A DNA stretch of 64,000 bases from Acanthochlamys bracteata (lineage: Eukaryota > Streptophyta > Magnoliopsida > Pandanales > Velloziaceae). Below, piece after piece: positions 38,568 through 50,494 of the stretch; position 1 is the first letter of the stretch, and each line of letters opens with the position of its first letter. The DNA is taken from NCBI GenBank assembly GCA_019914995.1, contig CM034126.1, positions 10,421,001 to 10,485,000 of the forward strand, read 5' to 3'. The position numbers and the translations under genes were made by a program. The notes under the pieces were generated by a model. It was not told the DNA's origin. It was given only the letters and a program-made list of their open reading frames with translations, and made no database searches.

Positions 38568-39741
38568 ATGGAGGGAAAGGAAGAAGATGTTAGATTGGGT
38601 GCTAACAAGTTTCCAGAACGGCAACCAATAGGCACGGCAGCGCAAGTAGAGAAGGACTACGTTGAACCGCCACCGGCGCCGTTGTTTGAGCCTGGGGAGC
38701 TGACTTCGTGGTCTTTCTACCGTGCCGGTATCGCCGAGTTCATTGCGACTTTTCTGTTTCTGTACATCACCATCCTCACTGTCATGGGTGTTGTCAAGTC
38801 TCCTACCAAGTGTTCCACTGTTGGTATTCAGGGAATTGCTTGGGCTTTCGGTGGCATGATCTTCGCTCTCGTGTATTGCACTGCTGGAATCTCAGGTATA
38901 CATGTTTTTAACATATCTCGATGAATATACATACGACATATTCATTCAAAGCTAAAAGCTTCTGATGATATATGTGTTTGTGTATGTAGGAGGGCATATA
39001 AATCCGGCGGTGACGTTCGGACTCTTCTTGGCGCGGAAGCTGTCGTTGACTAGGGCGCTGTTCTATATGATCATGCAGTGTTTGGGAGCAATTTGTGGAG
39101 CCGGGTTGTGAAGGGATTTCAGAAGGGTCTGTATCAGAGTCAGGGCGGTGGAGCTAACGTTGTTGCTCCCGGATACACCAAGGGCGACGGCCTCGGTGCC
39201 GAGATCATCGGAACTTTCGTGCTTGTTTACACCGTCTTCTCTGCAACGGATGCCAAGCGCAGCGCAAGAGACTCGCACGTCCCTGTACGTAATTCATCCT
39301 TTAAGTTCAATATATATCAATAATTGCTGCTTACATCATGTGTGCATACAACCTTGAGGATATATTGATAAGTTGTTGGCCGGATGTATTGATTATCAGA
39401 TTCTGGCACCGTTGCCTATTGGGTTTGCTGTGTTCTTGGTTCACTTAGCCACTATTCCGATCACCGGAACTGGTATCAACCCTGCAAGGAGTTTGGGAGC
39501 TGCAATCATATACAACAGGGACCATGCGTGGGACGACCATGTAAGCACTTGCTACAGATTCTCTTGTTGCTATACACATTCAATTTAATCACGGAACGTC
39601 TAATTAAAATTTCGTTGTGATAACTTTGCAACACAGTGGATCTTCTGGGTTGGACCCTTCATCGGAGCAGCACTAGCAGCTCTCTACCACACTGTTGTTA
39701 TCAGAGCAATGCCATTCAAGGCCAGGAGCACTTATGCGTAG
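38568..39741 (+). pseudogene. PIP1: PIP1 aquaporin copy with one-base deletion (frameshift)
   Basis: Inverted duplicate of the gene at 30862-32036. Exons 38568-38895, 38990-39284, 39400-39540 and 39637-39741 have the same splice sites and near-identical introns. Exon 2 lacks one A: the intact gene has GCC GGA GTT GTG, this one GCC GGG TTG TGA (39100-39111), so translation stops after about 149 aa, after the first NPA motif and before the second. The rest of the reading frame downstream is unmutated. Five silent differences lie in the first 100 coding bases and two in the last 11; between them (38667-39731) the two copies otherwise agree. If real, the deletion removes a working channel; an assembly or consensus error must be excluded because everything else looks intact. 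Confidence 0.85.
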
Positions 39742-40111
39742 ATCAACTAATTCTTTTAGATGAAGTCTTTTTAAGTCTCTGGTCTTGCTTTACCTATATA
39801 TCGTGCTATGCTACTCCATACATGTAAGCCTTTGTGGTGCTCGCATAAGCAAAAGCTTGTAATTATAAAGCTATGTTATATTTGGAGTACTGCAAAAATT
39901 TGCGAGATATACAATCGTTAACCTTATTCACCAAAATTTCTTTAAGCTCCTACAATTTTCTTAAGCCAAAAATAACTCAGAAGCTAACAAAAAATTCAAC
40001 AAGACAACCTTCTTTAACAGAGTACATACTAGGAAAAAAAGGGGGAACAGCAAAGTGTCCTGGCTACATTTAACAAATCTTTCTGAAACCCGAAAGGATC
40101 CACCTGCAAGA
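39742..40111. other. Gap between PIP1 copy and F-box ORF, no gene seen
   Basis: 3' flank of the plus-strand PIP1 copy facing the 3' end of the minus-strand F-box ORF. No repeat or coding signal recognised. Confidence 0.35.
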
Positions 40112-40306
40112 CTAACTGACCCTCTTAATTGCTCTGATGAGGAGAAAGTCGAGGAATTCCTGATCCCCTGTGGCTCGCCGGAAACGTCTGCATACCGATT
40201 TAAGCTCTGAAAGCTGTGAGGCTGACAGTGTTGCTAAGATGTTGAACAGTACGCTATCCGGAAGATCAAGCGAAGAACGGTTGTTGTTGGCGGAAGAAGC
40301 ATCCAT
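40112..40306 (-). CDS. F-box-only small protein, 64 aa
   Basis: The ORF reads MDASSANNNRSS followed by an F-box: LPDSVLFNILATLSASQLSE, LKSVCRRFRRATGD, then QEFLDFLLIRAIKRVS and stop. F-boxes bind SKP1 and bring substrates to SCF ubiquitin ligases; normally a long substrate-binding region follows, and here none does. The start at 40306 is preferred over an in-frame ATG at 40372 because a TATAAAA lies at 40406-40412 (minus), too close to the upstream ATG. It could be a mini F-box protein, the first exon of a larger gene whose other exons I cannot find, or a fragment. No lesion inside the ORF. Confidence 0.5.
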   Translation of the reverse strand: MDASSANNNRSSLDLPDSVLFNILATLSASQLSELKSVCRRFRRATGDQEFLDFLLIRAIKRVS

Positions 40307-40405
40307 GGCGTGCGAATATCTCGACGAACTCGTTAGCTTAGCTACGATATATTCACTCAAAGGTTTGCGCATGGATGAAAACTTTCGATACCAGAAGTAC
40401 TCTGC

Positions 40406-40412
40406 TTTTATA
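40406..40412 (-). promoter_or_regulatory. Possible TATA box of F-box ORF
   Basis: TATAAAA on the minus strand, about 100 bp before the ATG at 40306; transcription would start near 40380. Inferred only. Confidence 0.35.
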
Positions 40413-40752
40413 AGCGAAAACTTTCCTTCTCTAGTCGGTGAAATTTTCAAAACCGATTGCAACTTTTAAGCGCCAAACCGATCCAAGGAAGGAAGTCGTT
40501 ATTTGTTCATGACCGACTTGATTGGATCAAGATAATTAAGTAGTTGTTTGAATCTTCAAAACTTTCTAACAATTATAGATAAATATAACAACTTATTTGG
40601 GGCATCAGCCAGTGTGCGAAACCAAATTAAACCTGAAAAAAACAGAGGAAAACAATTCATTGAAACCACAAACAAGTAATCAAACTACCTAAAATTCCTA
40701 AACAGCACATAGCATACATGAAAGTGCTGATTTAAGGCATCCAGTATTATTC

Positions 40753-41553
40753 CTAAACAGCCTTGATGGAGCTGGTAGAGATGATCTTCGCATAATGTCT
40801 CTTCAACGCCCTTGGAAGATAAACAGGGATCAAGAACCCAAACAAATTGAACCCCCAGAAAACAAGATTAGCAATCGCAAGGCTCCGGCCAAGTAACAGT
40901 CGCCATTCCGGCTCCGCTCCGGGTTCTTTCCCTAGCTCTGCCCGAAGCCAATCAGCGAGGGCAAACATTCGCTTACCATTATATAGAACAGGAACAAAAG
41001 CTCGAACGGGTAAAGAAAAGCTTCGCGAAAACGTAACTCCTTCCATGAACACTTGCGAAGCTAACAGAAAGAAATGCGGCGCAGCAGCTTGGATTCCTTT
41101 CTTATCAACTGATACCATTCCGTTGAGAATGTAAATTGCAGGAAGAAGTAGACCCAATAGTGCTCCAACGGACACGTATAACCCGAGAACTCTATTGCGT
41201 TCGCCGAACACAGGAGGCTCTGGCGATGAAGTTGAAGAAGGTGCAGGGAACGCGAAGGTGGCAATGAAGTAAACGTACGCGACTGAGAAGAGAGCGAAAG
41301 CCGCGTCACATGGGTGGACGAGGCCGCTGGCAGCGAGAACGATGATAGCGGCCAGAGCGTTCAGCTGGCGTAGGGAGAGAAAACGGTGGCGCTCGACAGG
41401 AAGCGCCCTATTTGTGTCTAATGTTTTCTTCTTGTTGTTATTCAGTGGATCAGTGGACAGCTTGGCGCTCTGCTCATCTACTGTTGTTGCCGGCTCGTCA
41501 ACGTCGCCGGGTAGACGGATACTGTCGCCGGTGGGTCCCACTCCGCCTGACAT
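40753..41553 (-). CDS. Plant multi-pass membrane protein, 266 aa (DUF7733-like)
   Basis: Single-exon ORF. The N-terminal 60 residues are hydrophilic (MSGGVGPTGDSIRLPGD...). Hydrophobic segments follow: about 63-105 (LAAIIVLAASGLVH and FALFSVAYVYFIATFAF), 124-145 (VLGLYVSVGALLGLLLPAIYIL) and about 225-250 (IANLVFWGFNLFGFLIPVYL). A conserved-looking block, HFFLLASQVFMEGVTFSRSF then PVRAFVPVLYNGKRMF, is what I recall from a plant-only family of unknown function (DUF7733); that name is from memory and unverified. A GC-rich, clean gene with no lesions. Function unknown. It starts about 1.2 kb from the F-box ORF on the same strand. Confidence 0.75.
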   Translation of the reverse strand: MSGGVGPTGDSIRLPGDVDEPATTVDEQSAKLSTDPLNNNKKKTLDTNRALPVERHRFLSLRQLNALAAIIVLAASGLVHPCDAAFALFSVAYVYFIATFAFPAPSSTSSPEPPVFGERNRVLGLYVSVGALLGLLLPAIYILNGMVSVDKKGIQAAAPHFFLLASQVFMEGVTFSRSFSLPVRAFVPVLYNGKRMFALADWLRAELGKEPGAEPEWRLLLGRSLAIANLVFWGFNLFGFLIPVYLPRALKRHYAKIISTSSIKAV

Positions 41554-42629
41554 CTTCTTGTTGTTATTAGTTGTTGTTGTTGATTCCCCAATGAAGAAAT
41601 TTTGAGTTTATTCAGTGCTGTATCTCCGTAGTTGAGAAAGAGAGGAGAGGAAGCGGCGGAGATGGAGATCCACAGAAGAGAAGTGGACAAGAAGTGAACA
41701 CGTGTAGACGTAGTGGTTGAGAGTGAAAAACGAGAGCGAATGGCCGGGAGTGAGCGATGCAGTAGCACCCTAAGGTTGATTTTTCAACGAGGAGATATGG
41801 TACCGGCTTCAAAAGATAAGATACCATTAAGCCCATTAACGCAAAGGCCCAGAATCGTATAATTCATTTTTTAATTGGTTGAAGAAAAATTTATAAAATG
41901 CTGTTAATAACTTAATATTCTAATTACCGAAATGATTTTGCATTAATGCTTATACTTGTGATAAATGTTATAAGGAAAGATCTGGCATTATAGGATGTTT
42001 GGGAGTTTTATATAACTTTTTTATAGTAAAAAATATTTTTATTATATTTCAAACTATAATTTTTATTTTTATTTTAAATTTTAAATTTTTTTATTTATAA
42101 ATATTATAAAAGTTTTATTAAAAATATTAATAACATGGAGTGACTGAGATGCCCCTATAACTTCTTTGAAAAGTTTAAGGAACAATTACCCATAATTTAC
42201 TCTAAAAAGCTTTTCAAATAAATTTTCTTTTAGTAAACTTCAAAGGTGGACTCTAGACAAGCATGTTTTAATTCACTGTGTGCGTGCTTTATTTATTTGA
42301 AGATGAATGTATGTGAAGTAAAGTTTTAAAAAATAAATAAAACTAGTAAAATTGTTAGTTATAAAATAAATTTATAAAAGTAAATAATATAACTTATTTA
42401 ACAATAGTTGTGATAAAAAAATTAATTTTGAATAACTTACGGTCATAACCCTATACCCAAGACTTTCACACGATTAACTTCTTTGGGTTTGTGAAAATAT
42501 CACTCCTTACAAATACTTTTACTTTAGAAACAGTTTCATAATTAAGGAAAGCTTTTCGTAATGAGCTAAGAGAAACTCTTGGTATCACATTGACAAACTC
42601 CACATTTATCAAGTAATCCTCTTTTCTTA
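41554..42629. other. Promoter side of membrane-protein gene and AT-rich spacer
   Basis: 41554 to about 41770 is the likely leader and promoter of the 266-aa gene. 41995-42130 is an AT-rich block opening GGATGTTTGGGAGTTT, probably another small-element remnant. No gene seen. Confidence 0.35.
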
Positions 42630-43455
42630 GGGGTGACAATCGATCCATTTAATCACCGCATTAAATTCGTTCAACTTCAACCGAACTTATAAATTTATAC
42701 GGATCAAAATTATCTAACTCTAGCCTAACCTATTAATAACCGGATCAAATTCGGATCGACCTATTTAATAATTAAAATTATTAATTATTAATTTTGTAGT
42801 TTTAAAATTTAGCGAAATTATAGGATCATTTATAATGAAAGTGCACGATGTTCTTAGTAAAGTGAATGTCCGTCAAAATATGCATTCTTTAATATCTTCA
42901 TCGGTCCTTAAAATATCTTTAAAAAAATTTATTTTTTTTATCTTTTTAAAAATATGTGGTGATAGCTGAAATGTTATGATTATGAATATATACTAATAAT
43001 TTCGAGAATTTTGATAAACATGACTGTCTAACAAAACTTTATTAAAAAATTTTATAGGAAATCTAAATTTATTATTACAGAAACACCTACATAGTAATAC
43101 TTCCGATAATATTATAGTTCTTATCTTACACTATTTTACTAAGATATAAAAATAACGATTAATTAAAAAATATCATATAATTTAATAATTTATAAATTAT
43201 TATTGATTATTTTTATTGTTAATATTTTAATATATGAAAAGAAAAAATCAAATATTATTCCTTTAAAATATGATAATTCAGATTGGTAGGTCAATTTTGA
43301 ATTAACTCAGATTGACTTATTTAATAATCGGGTCAAATTTGTTCAACTCTAATTCAATCCATATATTTATACGGGTCAAATTTTTTAATCCTAATATTGA
43401 TTAAATAGATCAATTTCGAATCACGTTTTCAGATCGGATCATATATTACCACTCT
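42630..43455. mobile_element. Non-autonomous DNA element, about 0.83 kb
   Basis: The left end reads AGGGGTGACAATCGATCC and the reverse complement of the right end AAGAGTGGTAATATATGATCC, an imperfect inverted repeat. Subterminal words (CGGATCAAATTCGGATCGAC, CGGGTCAAATTTG, GATCAATTTCGAATC) sit on both sides of an AT-rich centre. No coding capacity. Same style of element as at 35230-35746. Target duplication not resolved. Confidence 0.5.
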
Positions 43456-44716
43456 TATTTTTTCTTCTATTATATAACTGTAAACTAGTAGTTTGCCTGC
43501 GCTTTGCCGCCGCAGACGTGGGTGTTCTACTATCTGTGCTCTATTAATTCAAAATTCTTTTCAAAGATCTAATTCTAAACTACTATCTGTGGCAGTAGTT
43601 TAGATGAGATTGGTAATTGATTCACCTACCATAGTAACCTTATATAGAGAAGGCTCCTGTTCCACTTTGTTATGTAAATTCATTTGGAAATGGCTAATTA
43701 GAATCACAAATAGCACCTTACTAGATGTCGATGTTGACTGGTGCCTTAAAAGAAGCCTCTGGTGTTTTCAAGAAATTTCCGTTATGTTCTTTTTCCAGGC
43801 GAAATATATCTATCACTGAGGCTGAGGAGAAGTATAATAATCTCTCAAGGAGTTTAGATCCAGAATTAATTGGTAAAGATCTACAAAGTAGGGTACGCTT
43901 ATCTGCATGATAATTTCCTTCGATAAAACACGTTTCCCATCAAGGAGAAAAACAATCGAGACGCTCCTTTGGCACCGGGTGGGCATATTCCTCCAATCGT
44001 TTCCCATCAAGGATAAAAGATTTTGATGGATTCATATCTTCTGCAAGCTTTGTGATAACTTAAACGTATAAACGTGGTTAACTTGTAGAAATTTTAATAT
44101 GTAAAGTTTGTAGGTAAAGCTTTTTAATTTTTCGTAACTATTTAGGTAAGCATAGTTTCGTTCATTCTTGGGGGTGATTTAAATGCTACTAGTGATCCTA
44201 ATTATTAAACAAATTAATCCAAATTTAATCCAATTATAATATATTAGATTAAAATTAATAGTTTAATTCATATAAATATAACAAACAAATTAAAGTTGCA
44301 CAATTTTGACTCAAACATTAATAAATTGATCTGAACTTCACCCACCAATCCAAATCGCATTCCTTTTTTGACAGCTACTGAACTATTAATCAAAAGGCCA
44401 AAACTCCAACGCATATTATTACATGTACATACCAGACCAAATATGATCAATGAAGCGGCCACAATGAACTCTATACTTTGAGTGAAACCTAAACTTCTAT
44501 GAATCACAACAAAAAAATGTACCCGTGTTAAGCACAGAAGCCCTCTTCTACAGCCAGAACCTCATGCTACATAAAAAGGGGAAAAATAGAGGTGCTCAAT
44601 GCTATAAGATTGACCAATGAACTCCATCAAAAATTTACTTTCTCTATTTTGAAACATAGTTCAAAATATGATTCCTTTTATTTGCCCTAGACCATAGATA
44701 ATTAGCAGATGGAGGC
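43456..44716. other. Spacer downstream of the C2H2 gene; exon-like scrap at 43725-43910
   Basis: Mostly AT-rich. A 61-codon plus-strand frame at 43725-43910 contains FSRRNISITEAEEKYNNLSR, flanked by TTTTTCCAG and GGTACG, which looks like one exon of a gene; I do not recognise it and find no partner exons. A 13-base word CGTTTCCCATCAA is repeated at about 43932 and 43999. From about 44500 on is probably the 3' untranslated region of the minus-strand gene. Confidence 0.3.
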
Positions 44717-47700
44717 TCATCTGAAACTGGCCTTTCCCATCTGACAGTGGGAAACTTGTATGGGCTCTGATGAAACATCTTCATGATCAACGAACTTGTC
44801 CACTGCCTCGGTCTCTGATGAGCAAACCAGCTTCACATAATCAGCTGCCGATGCCTCTTTCCATCCTGGAATCATTTAATTTTGTCAAAGTCATAATTAA
44901 CTACAGATCTGATGTACAAGGACACAAGTTGCAAAAGAAGTGTACAGCATGGTTGAAGGGGTCAGCAGAATGTGAGTAACCGCTACTAAGGTATATTTGG
45001 TTGATTACCACTAAAAGTAAAGCTTACTTTGTGCAAGAAAGGCCTCTGCAATGAACCATGAAAATGGAATGCGTTCTGATGTAGATGCATTTCCTGCCAC
45101 TATCAAAGCATCTGCAGCACTAGTGCTATCCTCAGAAGTTTCAACACAAGTGTCAGCAGAAAAGCCATTCTCACTGGTCTGACAACTGTCAATTTCAGCT
45201 GCAGAAGAGTCGCTATCCCCACTGCAGTTTAAGGGCCTGCACAGCTTCACTGACGATTGACTTGCACCAGAATTAGGCTTCACGAGCTTGTCACCAGGAT
45301 GATGGCGCCTCAAAGATGCAACATCCTGCCTATGACCATTACCAGCCTCTAATACAACTGTGATAGAACCTATTAGGACCTCACTGTTGCTAGACAGATC
45401 TGATTGACCTTGAGTTTCAACATGAACATTCTCCATCTCACATGTACACCCTCCATATCCAAACTTGGATTTGCAGGACCGGTTTTGGCTACTTGTCAAT
45501 GACACGAACTTCTGATCCCTGCAACTCTCATGATTCTTGTTAGACGATGAAAGATTCACATCGGATGCCTGCCCTGATTGGAAACCATCAGGCAAATTTC
45601 TTATTAGCTTTTGACTTGTTCTTCTGGAACCTTTAGTCTGTCTTTTTCTAAACCCACTTTGCATTCTATAGTCCTCACTCTGAAGAGCATACCGAGTCTC
45701 TGAGTCTAGCTGCTCTCTTGACTCTAATTCATAGTTTGACATACCAGTTGGTTCAAGTGATAGATTTTTGTCCATCATGGACAATAATTCAATAGAAGAA
45801 CTAGTAGGCTCGGTTGAACTGGTTGTGGTTTGCTTTTCCTCAGCATCCATGTTAGGCTCAGGCAAAGTGATTGTTGTATGTATTTCTTCAGCATCCAAAA
45901 CGCAGGCCTTTTCATGAACCATGCCTGCAAGAGATGACTCCTTAGCCTTCTGCTCCTTGTGCCTCAACTTCTTCAATCTTTTCCTTTCTAGGAGGTCAGC
46001 TAGTCTAAGTAACAAATGTCCAAACATCACCAATAAGCACTTAAAGCCAATAGACTTTCAAAATAGAAACTATCAAATAATGATCTGCAGAATTTATAAT
46101 GTTTAGCAATGTTGGATGACAGCTTTTGAAGTCGAACTGACCTATTGGAGTTCTTATCACTATCATCAGAGAAGTAGCTTAAAGAAAAACAACTATAAAG
46201 CTCACCAAAGAAATGTTGCAGTAGAACAAAATATCCTCTAGTTAAAATCCAGTGTTGAGTCCAACATTTCCATTACTATCTAATCCAGGTTATACAGATT
46301 TCATTTTTTCCCTAAATCATTCATTTAGATTTGGTCGAGATGCTGTATTTTGGGTTTCCTTTAAGAATCAATGATATAATCCGCAACCTCATTTCATTTT
46401 TAAGGCATATACCTGACAACCTAACGAAGTAATGAGAACCATATCGCCAACTGGAGCAGATCAGCTTTGCTTGAAGCATTTCAGTTTTCTAGAATAATGC
46501 CTGCTCCCACAAGGTGGGTGATGGGTCGATTTGTAATGTAATCGGATCATAATCAGCTCAGTGTAAACCCAATAAAAATCTGATAGGTTTCCATCCCCAT
46601 CTGAGACTGCCAAACAAAATGGCAAAAATAATAGCATACAAAGGTGCCTCCTGCAGTATCCAAGGTGAAGGGAGATCTCAATAGCTAAGGCCAGCCTCTT
46701 AAGATGCAAAATTGTAATTTCCCAAAGTAGCAAGGAGCAAAGTGAAATCCTAATGTCAACCTACAGGTGCAAATGTCTAGTTCGAGATTAGTTCAACCAT
46801 AAAACAAGCACATACCACAAGATATCAAATTTTAGAAAATGTCAATACCAAATGCATTTGTTCAAATACTTAAGCCCAATCCAATTTTCAATCTTCTTGA
46901 TTTAATGTAAGCCTGACATCTAATGTTATTTTTAATATGCTTTAGATCTTGTTTCTTATGTAAACTACAGTATTCTTACTTATAATAAGACCCTTTTATC
47001 GAGGTGCTCAACCTACACCTGAATAGACCTGTAAGCACACAACAAAAGAAGGGCACAACTAAAAGGGCCTGCTTGGAGGAGCCAAAAGGTTGGTGTAAGC
47101 ACTCTGAGATAAAGTGCATTAACATGCCAAAGGCACATCATGTTTCAGTCTCCTAAATGATTACTTACTAAAAGATTTTGAAACACATGTAAAGAAAAGA
47201 GTCCCTGCTAAAGTCAACAACAAACCTTGCCTTGACTTGACTAGTATGAAATACAGAAAAAAGGACAAAAAATTAAAATAAAAACCAAAACCTTTCTCTT
47301 CAATATACTGTAAAAAAAGCAACACAAAGAAGATCAAAAGGTAAACTGCAGGAGCGAATATGGAAGAATACCATTCATCACAGTCAGTTCCAGGCAATCA
47401 TAATCCTCATGTAGGCTTTATGCTCTCAGGTTCTACCCTAGTGTCGCTAGAAAATCCAAGTGGAGGGCCAACTATAGTAGTGTCTTGAAAATGGAAGCTA
47501 CTCAGCAAAATAACAAGAAACGCTTAAGCTTACAATTCGAATAGTCAAACCAACCTATGAGACCTTCATATGGAAACAACATAAGCTATAAGATAACCTA
47601 TAGCAAAACTTGCAAAACCCTCATGATACAGAAGTTGGAAGAAAGTTAATATCACTTAAACACTAAATATAGAAGTTGCCAATAAAACTTGCAATCAAGC

Positions 47701-50494
47701 AAGTAGCACTCCTCTAGTTATTGCAACTAAACATCTTTATCTTCAATACCAAAGATGATGTAATAAGCGGGAAGCTCATTATCTGCTTTCAAGATCTGAC
47801 AAGTACAAAAGATTTAATTCTGAACATACTGAGAGCATTAATACCTTCTCTGTGCAGCTTCCTCTTCTTCCACAAGCAACTCTTGACATCTTAAAGCCTC
47901 AGCATCCTTATCAGCATGCCATGCTTTGACCTAGAAGTCCCCCCAAAAACATTAATTAGAAACCATAGTCAGGTGATCACAACCAAAAGGGTTAAATGCC
48001 TACAACACATACCAGCTTTTGCTCAAACAGAAAACTGACACATGCAATTACATTTTTTATATCAAGAGCAGACTTTCCAACTTCAGCATCAAACACAAAC
48101 TTCTGCAACGAAAGAGCAGTGCCACCACACAAGAAGGTCTTCTCACTGGCATCATCAAGTAAACTAAATAAGTACTTCGAGGACATGGGAAATATTGAAA
48201 GTTTTCCTTGGACAATATCCTGCAAATTGTGATATACAAGTCAATAGATGAGCAACAGCAATGATAGCTATGAACGATGAAACCAGAGTTGCTAGAACAT
48301 ATATCTACTTACCAAAAGGATGGAGCCAGCATTCAGATAGAAGTGTGGAAGCAGAGAGAATATTGAGTTACATGTAGCTGATGCCAGTGCTTTTATAATA
48401 GATGAACTGTTGGCTCCCTATAGAATACAACTTAAATCATGTATGTTCTCAACAGAAGCAACCACATCATAATTCTTTGCCAAAGATTTGGAAGTTTCAT
48501 GCATTTACAAGGCATGATATAAAATAGGTTACGAAAAGAACAAAATTGTTGACATTCCTGTAGCATATATTTATTTGACCAGAACAGGCAAAAAGTAGTA
48601 GCCACATCAAGGGAAATGCAATTGCAGATAAAGAAGCACAAGAAATACAAGTAAAATTTTGGAAACTACAGTAGAATGAATGGAGAAGACCTAACAAGAT
48701 TTCTAAGCACAGCAGAAAATATCACCCACCTTCAAGACCTCATGTAAAGATCTACCAAAGAGATGCAAATACTGGTGCCCAGGAGACTACCATGAACCAC
48801 CCTGATTGTCACTAGAAGAGGTCACAGACCTCTCTATATCTAGTAACAGAGTGTAAGCAGGACAAGATCATAAGCATAAATATTCCTATAGCTATATCTA
48901 ATATTTATTAAAAAAACAGTACCTCCATACTGACGTCTTTTAATGAGGCAACTTCCTTAGCTTCATCCACGGAAAGCTGCAAAGGACAGCATATAAATAA
49001 GACAAAAAGAACTAAGGATGTCTCCAGTTTTCTTCATTTTCATTACTGAAGGTTTATAGTGACATGTCAGACTGTTGATTTAGTTTATCGTGACATGTAA
49101 GACTGTTGATTTTGATCAACCATAATCCAACTTTAGCATTTTTTTTATTATGAATTTATGATAAAGATCAATCTCACTTCTGGCCTCCACGAATTAATTT
49201 GGTGTAAACAATGTTCCCAAAGAAACACATAAAACGGTAGCTTATTTAAGGATATATTACCTTATCCCAAAAAGCTCCCAGAAACTTCCTGTTCTTCTCT
49301 GAATCCTATGACACAATGAGGAATAAGCAAACAATCATGCAGAAGAAAAAAGGGGCAACGAATAACCGGTGGCATGTATACACATTGAAAAGCAAAACTC
49401 ACCACTAATATCCAAACTCCAAAATTTGTTAGGAGAACATGAAATTAAAGCTACATCTAGAAAGTAGTATGCATGGGTCCTACAGATGGTTCAACCAGTA
49501 CGAACGACAGAAAGTTATCACCATCGCTAAGAATGAAGATCCTTACTTTCCATAAAAGGAAACATGCTAGAGTTGTCTTCACGTAGAACCATAATAGTAA
49601 TTTTCTCAACTATGCACTAGATTAAGATAGTTCTTTTACAGTTTATTCTGGTGGACATACATGAGAGGTGATAACCAAACATAATATGAAGTCTTTTTAA
49701 CCAAAATATAAATATGCCAAAGTCTAACAACATCCAAGACAAATGGACATGCCATTTTTCCAGCTTCAATAAAGTGCAAACAAAGATTAACAAGCAGAAA
49801 ACATCTAAAACAATGAAGCAAGCAGTGCACCTTATCAATGTTCAAAGATTTACGGTGGAGACGAGAATGTCTTCTATAATTAATCTGTGAACAAAATTGT
49901 CTAGAACACTTATCGCATTTCTGGAGCTGCATCTTTTGTGTAGTCAACAAGGGCCATCCTGGAAGATCTGTGAAAAGCAAAGAAACATCTATTGATAATC
50001 AACTCTTTTATTCTAAGAACACAACCTACCACTTAAAAAGTCCCAAACTACCTGCTTTTGACACTTCACATACATTTTTCAGGCTCACCGTTTGCCTTCG
50101 CAGCAGCCTGAGCAAAGGCAACAACAGCTTCCGGAAGTTTGAGAATTTGTAAATGATCATATGTGCACTTTGCTGAGACGCCATTGCTCTTCAGAGAATA
50201 GATGGGTTCCTTTGTGCCATTCTCTTTAGACGAACTTGAAACTAAGCTCGTTTGAACGTCAACATTGCAGCCATTTTCTTCAGTGTAGTTATCAAGCCTC
50301 ACACCATAAGAGACTTTGCCATTCCCTTGGTGTTCTAAAGCTTGGAAAAGCTGTACCCACTGAGCATCACTCTCACCCTGCCTGGATAATGCAACTTGTT
50401 GTCTACTGAAACCAATGGAATCATGAGGTTCCCTTATCAAATGGTTCTCCTCAGCTTTCACGACATTGTAAGACTCCACTTTGGCCACTGACAT
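44717..50494 (-). CDS. C2H2 zinc-finger protein with basic coiled coil, 721 aa
   Basis: Spliced CDS of 9 coding exons: 50494-50089, 49967-49831, 49305-49261, 48976-48923, 48417-48313, 48219-48013, 47930-47845, 46004-45028, 44865-44717; all GT-AG and in frame. A non-coding first exon ends at 51120 (donor ATCG|GTAAG) and joins at 50504. Residues 130-141 read AKANGDLPGWPL; one C2H2 finger follows, Cys153, Cys156, His169, His173 (CDKC...HSRLH). Residues 250-318 form a conserved hydrophobic/mixed domain (SSKYLFSLLDDASEK...LDIKNVIACVSFLFEQKL). About 330-375 is a charged helix (VEEEEAAQRR, then ERKRLKKLRHKEQKAKE). The remaining half is Ser-rich and low in structure. A nuclear RNA- or DNA-binding role is plausible but not shown. 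The gene is intact; I cannot name the family with certainty. Confidence 0.85.
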
